In this document: in pieces, positions 32,335 to 42,147 of the stretch
How positions within the stretch are numbered: the first letter of the stretch is position 1
How the letters are laid out: every line of letters begins with the position of its first letter
DNA from: Hymenobacter cheonanensis
GTDB taxonomy: Bacteria; Bacteroidota; Bacteroidia; Cytophagales; Hymenobacteraceae
Direction of reading: 5' to 3'
Length of the DNA stretch: 64,000 nt
NCBI RefSeq assembly: GCF_030581075.1
Contig: NZ_JAUQSW010000003.1
Span: 310,001 to 374,000, forward strand
Notes under the pieces: generated by a model
Seen by the model: the letters and a program-made list of their open reading frames with translations, nothing else
What the model was told of the DNA's origin: nothing
Databases searched by the model: none
Translations under genes and position numbers: made by a program

Positions 32335-35316
32335 CTACTCGATAATTACCCGGCGCGTCGCATTCAGCCCGGGGCCGGTGAGACGGAGTAGGTACACGCC
32401 GGCCGCCAGGCCGGCAGTGGGCAGCTCGGCCTGCTGGCTGCGGCCCGGCAGCAGGGACAGGCTTTGCGTGCGGACGGCCTGGCCCAGGCTGTTGCAGAGG
32501 GTCAGCGTGGCCTCGGCCTGCGGGCCCGGGCCGCTGAGCTGCACGCGCAGCGGGGCGGGGCTAGCCACCGGCACGGGCAGCACCCGCAGGTCGTAGCCGG
32601 CCAGCTGCTCGCGGGTAGTCAGGGAGGTGCCGCTTACCGATAGAGTGCTATAGTTCAAATTGTTAGTCAGGTCAACTTCGTCGAGCTGCTTTAGGTAGTC
32701 GGCCACAAACAGCACGTAGTAGCGGCCGGTGGGCGTGGCGGCCGGCACCACAAAGGAGCCCGCCACGAGCGCCGAGGCGCCGGCCGCTACGGCAGCGGTG
32801 GGGGCGCTGCCCAGCAGCACATCGCTGGGGCTTAGCACCGGGTCGGCAGAAAGGTAGTAGCCTACTTTAGAGGCCGCCGCCGGGCCGGGGCCCACGTTGT
32901 TGACGTAGTTTTCGGTGGCGACCTGGCCCCCGGCCAGCACCTGCCGCACGCCGAGGTAGGGCAGGGGGTTGGCCAGCACGGCGAGGTCGGGGCGTGGGGC
33001 CGTTATTTCCAGCGGGGCGGCGCGCACGTTGTTGGTTTCGTCGGTTTCGGCAAACTCGTTCAGGTAGTCGGCCACGCCTAGCACGTAGTATTGGCCGGGG
33101 GGCATGGTGCGCGGCACGCTTACCTGGCTGGTATAGTGGTTGTAGTAGCTGGGAAAGAGCGCATTGCCGCCAGAAACCTGGTCGTTGCCTATCAGCACGT
33201 CGTCGGCACTCAGCGCCTGGTCGGTGGATAAGTAGAACCCGACGGCCGGCGTGTAGGCCGGGGTGCTGCCCAGGTTCTGGAAGTAGTACGCTACCTGCGC
33301 CTGCGTGCCGGCCGATAGCCGGCCGGGAGTTACGTCGAAATTATAAGGCAGCGTCAAATCGACCACTGGCCTGCCCAGCTGCATGGGCACCGCAAAAATA
33401 TTGTTCGCTTCGTTGGTTTCGGCTACCTGGTGCAGGTAGTCGGCCACGAATAGCAGGTAGTAGGCCCCCGGCGCGGTGCCCGGTGGCACAATGAGCGGCG
33501 CAAAGGGCGAGTCTTGCAGCAGCTGGCTGCCGCCCCCTGCCAGCGCGCCAGCCACCTTAGCGCTCAGTAGCAGGTCGTCGGGGCTGAGCTGGTTGTCGGC
33601 CGAGAGGTAGTAGCCCACCGTGGCGGGGTAGGCCGTGGTAGTGCCCAGGTTGGCTAGGGTATACTCGATGAGGAGGGGCGTGCCCACCGCCGGGCTATAA
33701 GCGCTGGCCAGCCTGGCCTTACTCACGGCCAGGTCGATGTCGGGCACCACTACGTTGAAAGACAGCGCTACTACGTTGTTGTTCTCATTGCTCTCCGCCA
33801 GCTCGTGGCGGTAGTCGGCCACCAGCAGCAGGTAGTGCTTGCCCAGCGCAGTGCCCGCCGGAATGGGGAGGGTAAGATTGAGATACCCTGGCGCAACAAA
33901 CAAATAAGAAGGCTGAATAGGGCCTAGCGTGCGGTGGGCGAGCAGTACATCATCCGGGCCAAGAACCGGGTCATCGGAGAGGTAAATGCCGGTGGTGGCC
34001 GAGTCGAGCGGGGCGCTGCCTTCGTTGCGCAGCTCGGCAGAAAGCTGCACGGTGCTGCCCGCCGCCGGCTGGTTGGGCGCCAGGCTGCGGTAAGCGCTGA
34101 AAGCCAAGTCAGTAACCGGCCCACCTACCACTAGCTTGCGTGCAAGGACGTTGTTTTGCTCATCCTGCTCAATTACCTGGTCGAGGTAGTCGGCCGCAAA
34201 CAGCAGGTAGTAGGTGCCCGGCGCAGTGCCCGGCGGCACGCTCACGTTGCCCGCCAACTGCTCAAACGTGCTGTTGGCCGGCAGCTTGGCGGCCACGCTG
34301 CCCAGCAGCTGGTCATCAGGGCCAAGCGTTGCATCGGTCGAGAAGTAGTAGCCCATCCGCGACGCGCTGGCCGGCACCTGCCCCAGGTTTTGCAGGCGGC
34401 TAAAGAAGACGATAGAAGTTCCTTCCGTAATAAAAGGTGGCGGGTAGAGGGCCACCTCCGTGATGGCCAGGTCTACGTTTGGCACGCGGCCCAGCACCGT
34501 CAGGGGCGCCGCGCCGATATTGTTTGCTTCGTTGGCATCTGGCAGCCGGCCATTGGCCTGCGCCACGCAGAGCACGTAGTACGCCCCGGGCGTCGTGCTC
34601 GCCGGAATAATGAGAAACCGCTGGTCAACGGCCAGGTTGCCGGCCGCCACCGGCGAGGTAGTGGGGTTGTAGGTAGAGGCGTCTACCTCAAGCGGCACAT
34701 CGTTGGTGCTCAGCTGGTTGTCGGTAGAGAGGTAATAGGCCAGGCGGTAAGGCGTGAGCCCGCCCGCCAGGTTGAGCACTGTTGACTGGCTCGTCAGCAA
34801 ATCGCCGGCCAGGGCGCGGGCGGGCGATAAAAGCAGGCCCTGCATCACCAGGTCCGGGGGCGGGGGCGCACCCGTCTGGCAGCTGATGGTAGCGGCCAGC
34901 CCGCGCCGGGGCTGGCCCCCGTAGCTCGACAGCACTACCGTGAGCGCGCCCGTGCTGCCGGTGGCATACACCGTGAGCCCGCTTCGGGAAGCCCGGCAAA
35001 TCAGCGGCGCGTTGGTGTCGGGGCCGTCGTAGACCTGCACGTAGGTGCGCGTGCTGTCCAGCTCTACCAGCGCAAACTCCAGCTTAAGCTTGGCGCCCGC
35101 CGTGCCCGGCAGCAGCGTCAGGCTGCCTTGCGCGTCCGCGTCGTACGGGGCATTCGGGCCGCCGTCGTCGTAGAGCGTGCCCGCGCAGGTAGTGTAGCTG
35201 GCCGTGCCCGTAGCAGGCAGCAGGTAGCTCTGGGCGCGCAGCCGGGCCGGGTGCAGGGCTAGCAGGCCGGCCAGCAGCAGCAGTACTTTAGGCAGAAAAG
35301 TAAAGTTTTTCACCAA
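32335..35316 (-). CDS. Secreted CUB/CARDB tandem-repeat protein with type IX sorting domain
   Basis: 993 residues. Signal peptide ends near RLRAQ (residue 29). Residues of about 35-150 look like a CUB-type sandwich (YDDGGPNAPYDAD, YVQVYDGPDTNAP). Then come six CARDB-like Ig repeats of about 120 residues, each with the pattern DL(A/T)...YYLS(A/T)D..LS.DD..L and GxYYLL(F/V)VADY...E.NNV. The C-terminal 85 residues are a sorting domain (LPVPVASPAPLRVQL, then AGLAAGVYLLRLTG and RRVIIE). CARDB repeats are adhesion-type modules, so a surface adhesin or matrix role is inferred. It is exported by type IX secretion, whose porU and porV lie in this window. Confidence 0.88.
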   Translation of the reverse strand: MVKNFTFLPKVLLLLAGLLALHPARLRAQSYLLPATGTASYTTCAGTLYDDGGPNAPYDADAQGSLTLLPGTAGAKLKLEFALVELDSTRTYVQVYDGPDTNAPLICRASRSGLTVYATGSTGALTVVLSSYGGQPRRGLAATISCQTGAPPPPDLVMQGLLLSPARALAGDLLTSQSTVLNLAGGLTPYRLAYYLSTDNQLSTNDVPLEVDASTYNPTTSPVAAGNLAVDQRFLIIPASTTPGAYYVLCVAQANGRLPDANEANNIGAAPLTVLGRVPNVDLAITEVALYPPPFITEGTSIVFFSRLQNLGQVPASASRMGYYFSTDATLGPDDQLLGSVAAKLPANSTFEQLAGNVSVPPGTAPGTYYLLFAADYLDQVIEQDEQNNVLARKLVVGGPVTDLAFSAYRSLAPNQPAAGSTVQLSAELRNEGSAPLDSATTGIYLSDDPVLGPDDVLLAHRTLGPIQPSYLFVAPGYLNLTLPIPAGTALGKHYLLLVADYRHELAESNENNNVVALSFNVVVPDIDLAVSKARLASAYSPAVGTPLLIEYTLANLGTTTAYPATVGYYLSADNQLSPDDLLLSAKVAGALAGGGSQLLQDSPFAPLIVPPGTAPGAYYLLFVADYLHQVAETNEANNIFAVPMQLGRPVVDLTLPYNFDVTPGRLSAGTQAQVAYYFQNLGSTPAYTPAVGFYLSTDQALSADDVLIGNDQVSGGNALFPSYYNHYTSQVSVPRTMPPGQYYVLGVADYLNEFAETDETNNVRAAPLEITAPRPDLAVLANPLPYLGVRQVLAGGQVATENYVNNVGPGPAAASKVGYYLSADPVLSPSDVLLGSAPTAAVAAGASALVAGSFVVPAATPTGRYYVLFVADYLKQLDEVDLTNNLNYSTLSVSGTSLTTREQLAGYDLRVLPVPVASPAPLRVQLSGPGPQAEATLTLCNSLGQAVRTQSLSLLPGRSQQAELPTAGLAAGVYLLRLTGPGLNATRRVIIE

Positions 35317-35376
35317 ATAGTAGTGATTGGTAAGTAGATAAGCTTTCAGAGAATGAAGGTAGCAGCGCTCAACGCA

Positions 35377-35410
35377 AAACGCCCGCTACTCGGCGAGCAG
35401 CGGGCGTTTT
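35377..35410 (-). terminator. Terminator of the DivIC/FtsB-like gene
   Basis: Twelve-base arms AAAACGCCCGCT/AGCGGGCGTTTT around a ten-base loop. It lies 31 bases after the minus-strand stop at 35442 and also separates it from the upstream region of the CARDB gene. Confidence 0.8.
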
Positions 35411-35441
35411 CAGCGCGGGCAGGGGCTAGCCCGGCCGGGCG

Positions 35442-35759
35442 CTACTCCTCGGTTTCCTTGGGCACCAGTACAAACACGTCCTCGCCGGGGCGCTTCATGA
35501 GGTACTTCTCGCGGGCAAATTTTTCGAGCAGGGCCGGCGAGCTAAGCAGCTCGGCGCGGTCTTTCTTCACGCTCTCAATATTGGCTTCGTAGTAATCTTT
35601 CTCGGCCCGCAGCTCGCGCCACTTGTGGTACATGTCGTACTGCTTGCTGAGGTCGTTGGAGTCGAACACGGCCATCCACACCACAAAGCCCGCGGCCGTG
35701 AGAAAGTAGAAATTGCGCAGTACGCGCAGCACGGGGCTAAGGAAAGCAGGAAGCTGCAT
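35442..35759 (-). CDS. Septum formation initiator (DivIC/FtsB-like) protein
   Basis: 105 residues. A short cytoplasmic tail and one transmembrane helix at about 16-30 (FYFLTAAGFVVWMAVF) lead into a coiled coil (residues of about 38-75, KWRELRAEKDYYEANIESVK). The C-terminal motif FAREKYLMKRPGEDVFVLV is the DivIC/FtsB signature. The protein would act at the division septum with FtsL and FtsQ homologues. It lies downstream of eno on the same strand, a pairing also common in other bacteria (eno-ftsB). Palindrome copy B occupies the 150-base gap between them. Confidence 0.9.
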   Translation of the reverse strand: MQLPAFLSPVLRVLRNFYFLTAAGFVVWMAVFDSNDLSKQYDMYHKWRELRAEKDYYEANIESVKKDRAELLSSPALLEKFAREKYLMKRPGEDVFVLVPKETEE

Positions 35760-35788
35760 GAGTTGAGGGTAACTGAATACAAAAGAAC

Positions 35789-35871
35789 GTCATGCTGAGC
35801 AAAGTGAAGCATCTCGCCTGGTTAGTAATTCTAACGGTTCGGTAGAGATGCTTCGACAAGCTCAGCATGAC
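35789..35871. repeat. GTCATGC palindromic repeat, copy B (83 bp)
   Basis: Arms start GTCATGCTGAGCAAAGTGAA and end CGACAAGCTCAGCATGAC, with GAAGCATCTC/GAGATGCTTC cores and an inner stem GTTAG/CTAAC. The pairing extends outward through AAGAACG/CGTTCTT to 35783-35877. It lies between eno and the DivIC/FtsB gene and may act as an RNA stem after eno. Confidence 0.88.
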
Positions 35872-35909
35872 GTTCTTACTTACCGGGCTGGCTAGCCCGG
35901 CGGCATTAC

Positions 35910-37289
<1,380 letters not shown>

Positions 37290-37409
37290 CTAGCCGCGGC
37301 AGGCTGCTGGCCGGCCAAGGGCTGCCAGCTGCTCGCCGCGCCATTTACCCGCGAATTACGCTTATTTTCGGCAGCATGAAAGCAGTAGCCTAGCCCACGC
37401 CCGCACGCC

Positions 37410-38012
37410 ATGACACCCGAAGCCGAGCCCGAAACCTTTTGTCCCGCTAGCCCTCAGCACTGGCGCGAGTGGCTGCAAGCGCACCACGCCGAACGGCAGT
37501 TCATCTGGCTGATTTACCACAAAAAGAATTCGGCCACGCCTTCCCTCACCTGGAGCCAGGCGGTGGATGAGGCGCTCTGCTTTGGCTGGATAGACAGCCG
37601 GGCGCAGCCCCTGGACGCCGAGCGCTACCGGCAGTTTTTCAGCCGCCGCAAGCCCGGCAGCGGGTGGTCGAAGGTCAATAAAGCCAAAATCGAGCGGCTG
37701 ATTGCGACGGGCCTGATGACCCCGGCCGGCTTGGCTAGCATCGAAGCGGCGAAGCAAACCGGCGCCTGGACCCTGCTGGACGACATAGAGGAGCTGCGAA
37801 TTCCCGCCGACCTGGCCCAGCAGCTGCAAGCCCGGCCGCTAGCCGCCAGCTACTTCGAAAGCCTAAGCCGGACCGACAAGCGCAACATCTTGCAGTGGCT
37901 GGTGCTGGCCAAGCGCCCGGCCACGCGCCAAAAGCGACTTGCCGAAATTGTGGAGCTAGCCGCCCAGCAGTTGAAGCCTGCGCAATTCCGGGGCCGCAAA
38001 AGCCCGTCCTAA
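37410..38012 (+). CDS. YdeI/OmpD-associated family protein
   Basis: 200 residues, cytosolic, no signal peptide. The N-terminal half carries the family core FIWLIYHKKNSATPSLTWSQ and AVDEALCFGWIDS, then RQFFSRRKPGSGWSKVNKAK. The C-terminal half is helical (YFESLSRTDKRNILQWLVLA) and ends in a basic tail. Members are often annotated as bacteriocin-protection or OmpD-associated proteins, but no biochemical activity is established. The stop codon overlaps the stop of the convergent glycosyltransferase gene by four bases (38009-38012). It is divergent from eno, so the 228-base gap holds both promoters. Confidence 0.85.
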   Translation: MTPEAEPETFCPASPQHWREWLQAHHAERQFIWLIYHKKNSATPSLTWSQAVDEALCFGWIDSRAQPLDAERYRQFFSRRKPGSGWSKVNKAKIERLIATGLMTPAGLASIEAAKQTGAWTLLDDIEELRIPADLAQQLQARPLAASYFESLSRTDKRNILQWLVLAKRPATRQKRLAEIVELAAQQLKPAQFRGRKSPS

Positions 38013-39091
38013 GCTTCTTTGCCGGTTGGTGCCAGCTCGGCCAGCACCTCGGCTAGCCGCGCAAATAGCACCTCGTTACCGTTTTGGCGGTAGCTGGCCA
38101 GGGCCGCCTCAAACTGCGGCAGGCCAGCCAGAAAGGCCTGCACATTGGCGGGCGTGATGGCCTCGAAATGGCGGCCGTAGCCGCGCTTTTCAATCTCGGC
38201 CGCGTTCAGCCACTGCTCGAACTGGGCCGGAATGGGCACCGCGCACACCGGCTTGTGCAGGTACACGGCCTCCGAAATCAGTGAGAAGCCGCCGTTGGTG
38301 AGCACTGCCCGGCTAGCCGCCAGCTCGGCAATAAAGCCTGCCTCGGAGAAGGGCCGCAGCAGCACGTTGCCGTGCGCCTCGTCTTTGTTGAAGCCATACA
38401 CGCGAAATTCCTGCTCTGGCAGCTGCTGCAAAATATCAATTAAATCGGCCTGCGTGGTGGCCGATTGGTATACCAGCACGTAGTCGCCGGTGGTGGGGCT
38501 GGCGGCCTGGATTTCGGGCCTGATTATGCTGGGCACCAGCGTAGTGCGCTCGGCGTAGCGCAGGCGCAGCGGCAGCTCAAAAAATGTGGTGATGAGGTAG
38601 TGCCGGGCGCGCGGCAGCTTGGCCCGCACGATGTAGCGGGCCAGGTCGTAGTTTTCGCGCTCGGCGGCGGGCACCGTTACGTCGAGGTGGGCGCGGCTGA
38701 TAATCTGCATGTTATCGATGCTGATGACCGGCACCCGCAGCAGCTTGGCAAAAAAGTAGCTGAACGACTCGAAGTCAGAAATCACGACCTCGGGCCGGAA
38801 GCCGTGCAGCAGCTGCCGGTACTGCCGGAAGTTGACTTGCAGCGCCTCGGGCGCCGAGCGCAAGGTGAGGCTCACCGTGCGCGACTTCGACACCGTGAGC
38901 TGTTTATAAGCCAGGTGAAAGCCCTTTATTTCGAGCACCCGGCCGGGAAACGCTTTGTCGAGCAGCGCGAAAGCCCGCGAGCTGCTGACGGCGCGCACAT
39001 CGTGCCCCTGGGCCAGTAGCCAGGCAATGAGGACTTTGCTGCGGGTGGCGTGGCCGAGGCCCTCGCCGGGCACGCCGTAGAGGATGGTCAT
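38009..39091 (-). CDS. GT-B glycosyltransferase of the MJ1255/VC2487 (MurG-like) type
   Basis: 360 residues. The N-terminus MTILYGVPGEGLGHATRSK is the glycine-rich acceptor-side loop of this family. The N-terminal Rossmann domain continues through VVISDFESFSYFFAKLLRVP. The C-terminal nucleotide-sugar domain has FSEAGFIAELAASRAVLTNG and GGFSLISEAVYLHKPVCAVP, which resembles UDP-binding loops of MurG-like enzymes. It should transfer a sugar from a nucleotide donor; acceptor and product are unknown. It is a single gene, convergent and four bases overlapping with the YdeI-like gene. Confidence 0.85.
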   Translation of the reverse strand: MTILYGVPGEGLGHATRSKVLIAWLLAQGHDVRAVSSSRAFALLDKAFPGRVLEIKGFHLAYKQLTVSKSRTVSLTLRSAPEALQVNFRQYRQLLHGFRPEVVISDFESFSYFFAKLLRVPVISIDNMQIISRAHLDVTVPAAERENYDLARYIVRAKLPRARHYLITTFFELPLRLRYAERTTLVPSIIRPEIQAASPTTGDYVLVYQSATTQADLIDILQQLPEQEFRVYGFNKDEAHGNVLLRPFSEAGFIAELAASRAVLTNGGFSLISEAVYLHKPVCAVPIPAQFEQWLNAAEIEKRGYGRHFEAITPANVQAFLAGLPQFEAALASYRQNGNEVLFARLAEVLAELAPTGKEA

Positions 39092-39287
39092 GGGAAGCTA
39101 GCCGGAAAAAAGAGGCGGCTGGTAAAGGTAAAGCGGCGGGCCCGGCCTGGGTAGGTCGATGGAAGCGGTGCGTTGAGCGATGGGAGCGGGCCTACCGGCC
39201 GGGCAGCCGTTTCTTGCGCCGCCAAAGAGGCCGGATTGGCCCGGTTTTAGTTTCGCGGCCCGCTACCGGCTTCTTTTGCTGTTTGCT

Positions 39288-40244
39288 ATGATGAATATAC
39301 CGACTTTTTCTTCGCGTTTTCGCCCCCTGGCCGGCCGTGCGGCGGCCCTTTTGCTGCTGGCGGCCACGGCCTGCACCGCCCCGCGCGGCATCACCACCTC
39401 GGGCAAGGTAACGCCGCAGGGCGAGTTTCGGCTGGCCTACAACCAGGGCTTCAACGTGGGCTCGGCGCCGCTGAGCAAGGCGGGCTCGGCCGTGAAAAGC
39501 GCGGCTAGCCAGCTGGGCAGCCGGGCCGCCAGCGGCGACACGGTGCGCTACTCGGGTGCCGTGAGCAACGTGCAGGCTGCCGCGCTAGCCTACCTGCTCG
39601 ACCCCGTGCAAACTACCGCCGACTTCAGCATTCGCTACGGGGTGGTGCCGCGCCTCGATGTGGGCTACAAGTTTGCCTTCGGCTCGCACGTGTTCGATAC
39701 GCAGTACCAGCTGCTAGGCCCCACTGGCTCGGTCGAAAACCCCGAGCGCGGGGCGGCCAGCGGCACTACCTACGCCAGCATCGGGCTGCAATACGCCATT
39801 CAGCGCGCCTCCATCCCCAACCTGCCGCTGCTGGCCGATGTCAATAACCTGCTGGGCCTCACGGCCTCGCGCCACGATATTTTGATTCCACTCACCGTCA
39901 GCCAGTCGTTTGGGCCCGAGGAAAGCATTGGGGCCATCAGCTACGGCGCCGTGTACGCGCACTCGTGGGTGAATTATGGTTTCCGGCCCAGCAACCTCTA
40001 CAACCGGGCCGGCACCGGCGTGCTGCCTACGCTGGAAAACCAGAGCCGCAATTTCTCGTCTTACGGCCTGTTTCTCAACCTCAAACTGGGCTACAAATAC
40101 GTGTACGTGGTGCCGGCCGTCAGCCTGTATTACCAGAATTACGGCGACTACACTCTGGTCGATGGCAGCACGACCTCGCTGAGCGGCGTCACCTTTATTC
40201 CGTCGCTCGGGCTGCAATTCCGCATTCCCAACCTGTCGCGGTAG
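39288..40244 (+). CDS. Putative outer-membrane beta-barrel lipoprotein
   Basis: 318 residues from the ATG at 39288; an adjacent ATG at 39291 is also possible. The signal peptide ends in AALLLLAATAC, a lipobox-like sequence with the cysteine near residue 28. The mature part has repeated amphipathic strands such as DFSIRYGVVPRLDVGYKFAF, SIGLQYAIQRA and LFLNLKLGYKYVYVVPAVSL. It ends in a strand with PSLGLQFRIP. This suggests a small outer-membrane barrel. I recognise no specific family or ligand. It is followed by a strong bidirectional terminator and divergent from the glycosyltransferase gene, so it is monocistronic. Confidence 0.75.
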   Translation: MMNIPTFSSRFRPLAGRAAALLLLAATACTAPRGITTSGKVTPQGEFRLAYNQGFNVGSAPLSKAGSAVKSAASQLGSRAASGDTVRYSGAVSNVQAAALAYLLDPVQTTADFSIRYGVVPRLDVGYKFAFGSHVFDTQYQLLGPTGSVENPERGAASGTTYASIGLQYAIQRASIPNLPLLADVNNLLGLTASRHDILIPLTVSQSFGPEESIGAISYGAVYAHSWVNYGFRPSNLYNRAGTGVLPTLENQSRNFSSYGLFLNLKLGYKYVYVVPAVSLYYQNYGDYTLVDGSTTSLSGVTFIPSLGLQFRIPNLSR

Positions 40245-40253
40245 GTAGATGCC

Positions 40254-40306
40254 AAAAAAGCGCAAGCCGGAATTGCCTTATCAGCAATTCCGGCTTGCGC
40301 TTTTTT
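40254..40306. terminator. Bidirectional terminator between convergent genes
   Basis: 23-base perfect arms running AAAAAAGCGCAAGCCGG to its complement around a seven-base loop, with A and T runs at the ends. It serves the plus gene ending at 40244 and the minus gene ending at 40313. Confidence 0.92.
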
Positions 40307-40312
40307 AACTTT

Positions 40313-41707
40313 TTAATACACCTGCACGCGGCTCGTTACCTCCTGCTGGGTGGGGGTTTTCACGCTCATGAGGTAGGTGCCGGGGGCTAGCCCCGCCGTG
40401 GGCACGGCCGTGGTGCTGCCCCGAAACGAGCCCGCCGTGAGGGTCTGGCCCAGCAAATTGCGCAGGGTGTAGCTAGCCGCCGTGGCGGGCGCCATAAGCT
40501 GCAATTGCAGGCTGCTGCCCGCCGTGATGGGGCTAGGGTACACCCCAAACACCGAAGCCGCCGTCACGTCGCGGGTGCCCAGCACGGTGGTGTAGAAATT
40601 GCCGCCGTAGTCGCGGGCCCGGTCGCGCCAGATGCTGTGGTAATGAATCTGGCTCTGAAATACCACCCCGTTCTGGCACACAAACTCAATCCAGACGTTG
40701 GGGCCGTCGATGCGGGCATAGTCGGCCTGGGTGGTGAAATTGCCGGTGCCCGAATAGGCGATGTACGTATTGGCCAGCTGCGTTTTATAGTAATTGAGCA
40801 GGCTGGCGGCCGTGGCATCGTCGGCGTCATTTATCCAGGGCGCCATGGCGGCTACCACCAGGTCTTGCTGCGCACTGCTGAGCGTGCTGCACTGCAGGCC
40901 CACTTTGGTGGCCGGAAAGCCCGTGCTGCCGCCCTCCGTGGTGTTGGGGCCCAGCAGTACGTCGCTGAACGTCTGGCTCAGCTTGGCGGTGGTTTTTTGG
41001 GTAGCGGTCAGCCCGCTAATCATCGCCAGCATGGCAGCAGCCTCGCTGCCCAGCGGGGCTACGGTGGTGCCAGTAGGAAAAATATTCGCATTGGCCGTGG
41101 TGAAGCTCAGCGGCTCCACGCCCTCAAACTTGGGCGTGGCCCCGGTCACGACGCCGTTGCCAAACGTGATGTTGGTGGCCAGGTGGTGGCCGCCAAATTG
41201 CAGCATCCAGGTGCCGGTAGTGGAGGGCGTGCCCAGGAAAGCAATAAAATACAGCCCGCTGCCGTAGCCCGAGCCCCCGCCGTTGGCATTGAGGTAGTCA
41301 TCGGCGGCCCGAATCTGCTGAATTTCATTGTAGCCTTCGCCCGAAGCTGTGCCGGTAGCGGCCTGCACCACGGCCAGCGCCGCCGTTTGCTGCGCAGTAG
41401 TCAGGTTGCTGAGCTGCAGGCCGATGCGGCAGTTGGAGCCGCAAGGCAGGTTCGACCACTTGGCCACGTTGGTCGAGTTAAAGGTTTGCAGCAGCGTGGT
41501 TTGCTGGCTCGTACTCAGCGTGGCAATAAAGGTGTTGGCGGCCGTCACCACATCGGCCACCGAACTGGTAGCCTTGGTTGAGGTAGTGCCTTTAGTCGAC
41601 TTTACGGCAGCCGGGCGAGCGCTGGGGGCCGCCAGCAGCTGGTCGCCGCCGGCCTGGCACACCGAAGCGGCCAGCAGCAGGCTAGTAAGGTAAGTGGTTT
41701 TGTTCAT
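40313..41707 (-). CDS. Secreted DUF3500 protein with type IX sorting domain
   Basis: 464 residues from the ATG at 41707, chosen because it begins the signal peptide MNKTTYLTSLLLAASVC; an in-frame start 12 codons earlier adds a second hydrophobic stretch. Residues of about 45-370 are a DUF3500 domain: RAADDYLNANGG, WMLQFGGHHLATNITF and IWIEFVCQNG-like WIEFVCQNGVVF, then HYHSIWRDRARDYGG. The conserved GGHH and HxH residues could bind metal or a substrate, but no activity is established. The last 75 residues are a sorting domain (VYPSPITAGSSL, AGLAPGTYLMSV, SRVQVY). It should be a surface or secreted protein handled by PorU/PorV. Confidence 0.88.
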   Translation of the reverse strand: MNKTTYLTSLLLAASVCQAGGDQLLAAPSARPAAVKSTKGTTSTKATSSVADVVTAANTFIATLSTSQQTTLLQTFNSTNVAKWSNLPCGSNCRIGLQLSNLTTAQQTAALAVVQAATGTASGEGYNEIQQIRAADDYLNANGGGSGYGSGLYFIAFLGTPSTTGTWMLQFGGHHLATNITFGNGVVTGATPKFEGVEPLSFTTANANIFPTGTTVAPLGSEAAAMLAMISGLTATQKTTAKLSQTFSDVLLGPNTTEGGSTGFPATKVGLQCSTLSSAQQDLVVAAMAPWINDADDATAASLLNYYKTQLANTYIAYSGTGNFTTQADYARIDGPNVWIEFVCQNGVVFQSQIHYHSIWRDRARDYGGNFYTTVLGTRDVTAASVFGVYPSPITAGSSLQLQLMAPATAASYTLRNLLGQTLTAGSFRGSTTAVPTAGLAPGTYLMSVKTPTQQEVTSRVQVY

Positions 41708-42038
41708 GAGAAGAAAAAGTAAAGTGAAGCCAGAAGATGCCAAGGATTGATTTTTGAAAAACTACGGTTGCCCAAGTGATAGGTTTTGTGATATTTGAGA
41801 GATAATTATTTGAAAATTAAATAATTATCAAAATTTGTGATGATGAATAATCGATGAGCATCTACTTTAAATCGACCAATTTGCCAGCAGCCTGGCTATA
41901 AGCAGGATAGGCCGGGGCTTGCACTGAGCCCCGGGGGCTAGCCACTACCTGGCGCCAGGTATTCGGAACCCTGCTGATAGTTGCCCAAAAAGCATATTGC
42001 CAGCTAGTTGTGCTGCACGCACAGGCCCCAAAAACGCC
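41708..42038. other. Intergenic region upstream of the DUF3500 gene; no gene seen
   Basis: The part next to the gene (about 41708-41870) is AT-rich and is the likely promoter region. Further right is a small GC hairpin CGGGGCT/AGCCCCG at 41913-41933. No reading frame looks coding. Confidence 0.45.
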
Positions 42039-42087
42039 CAAAAACAACGCGCGCCAGGCTTGCTGACTGGCAGCAAACCTAGCGCGC
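42039..42087 (-). terminator. Probable terminator of the porUV-M16 gene group
   Basis: GCGCGC arms at 42049-42054 and 42082-42087 plus a nine-base inner stem (42056-42064 with 42072-42080) containing one mismatch. On the minus strand it is followed by TTGTTTTT (complement of 42040-42047). It lies 61 bases after the M16 stop. Confidence 0.6.
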
Positions 42088-42147
42088 GGAGCGAAGGGTA
42101 ACTTTCGTAATCGACCAAAGGCCGCGGGCGGCTCGACGGCCGGCGGG

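Noticed and set aside
40505..41581. Plus-strand open frame opposite the DUF3500 gene
   Set aside because: Antisense shadow of a gene with signal peptide, domain and sorting signal; no motif of its own.
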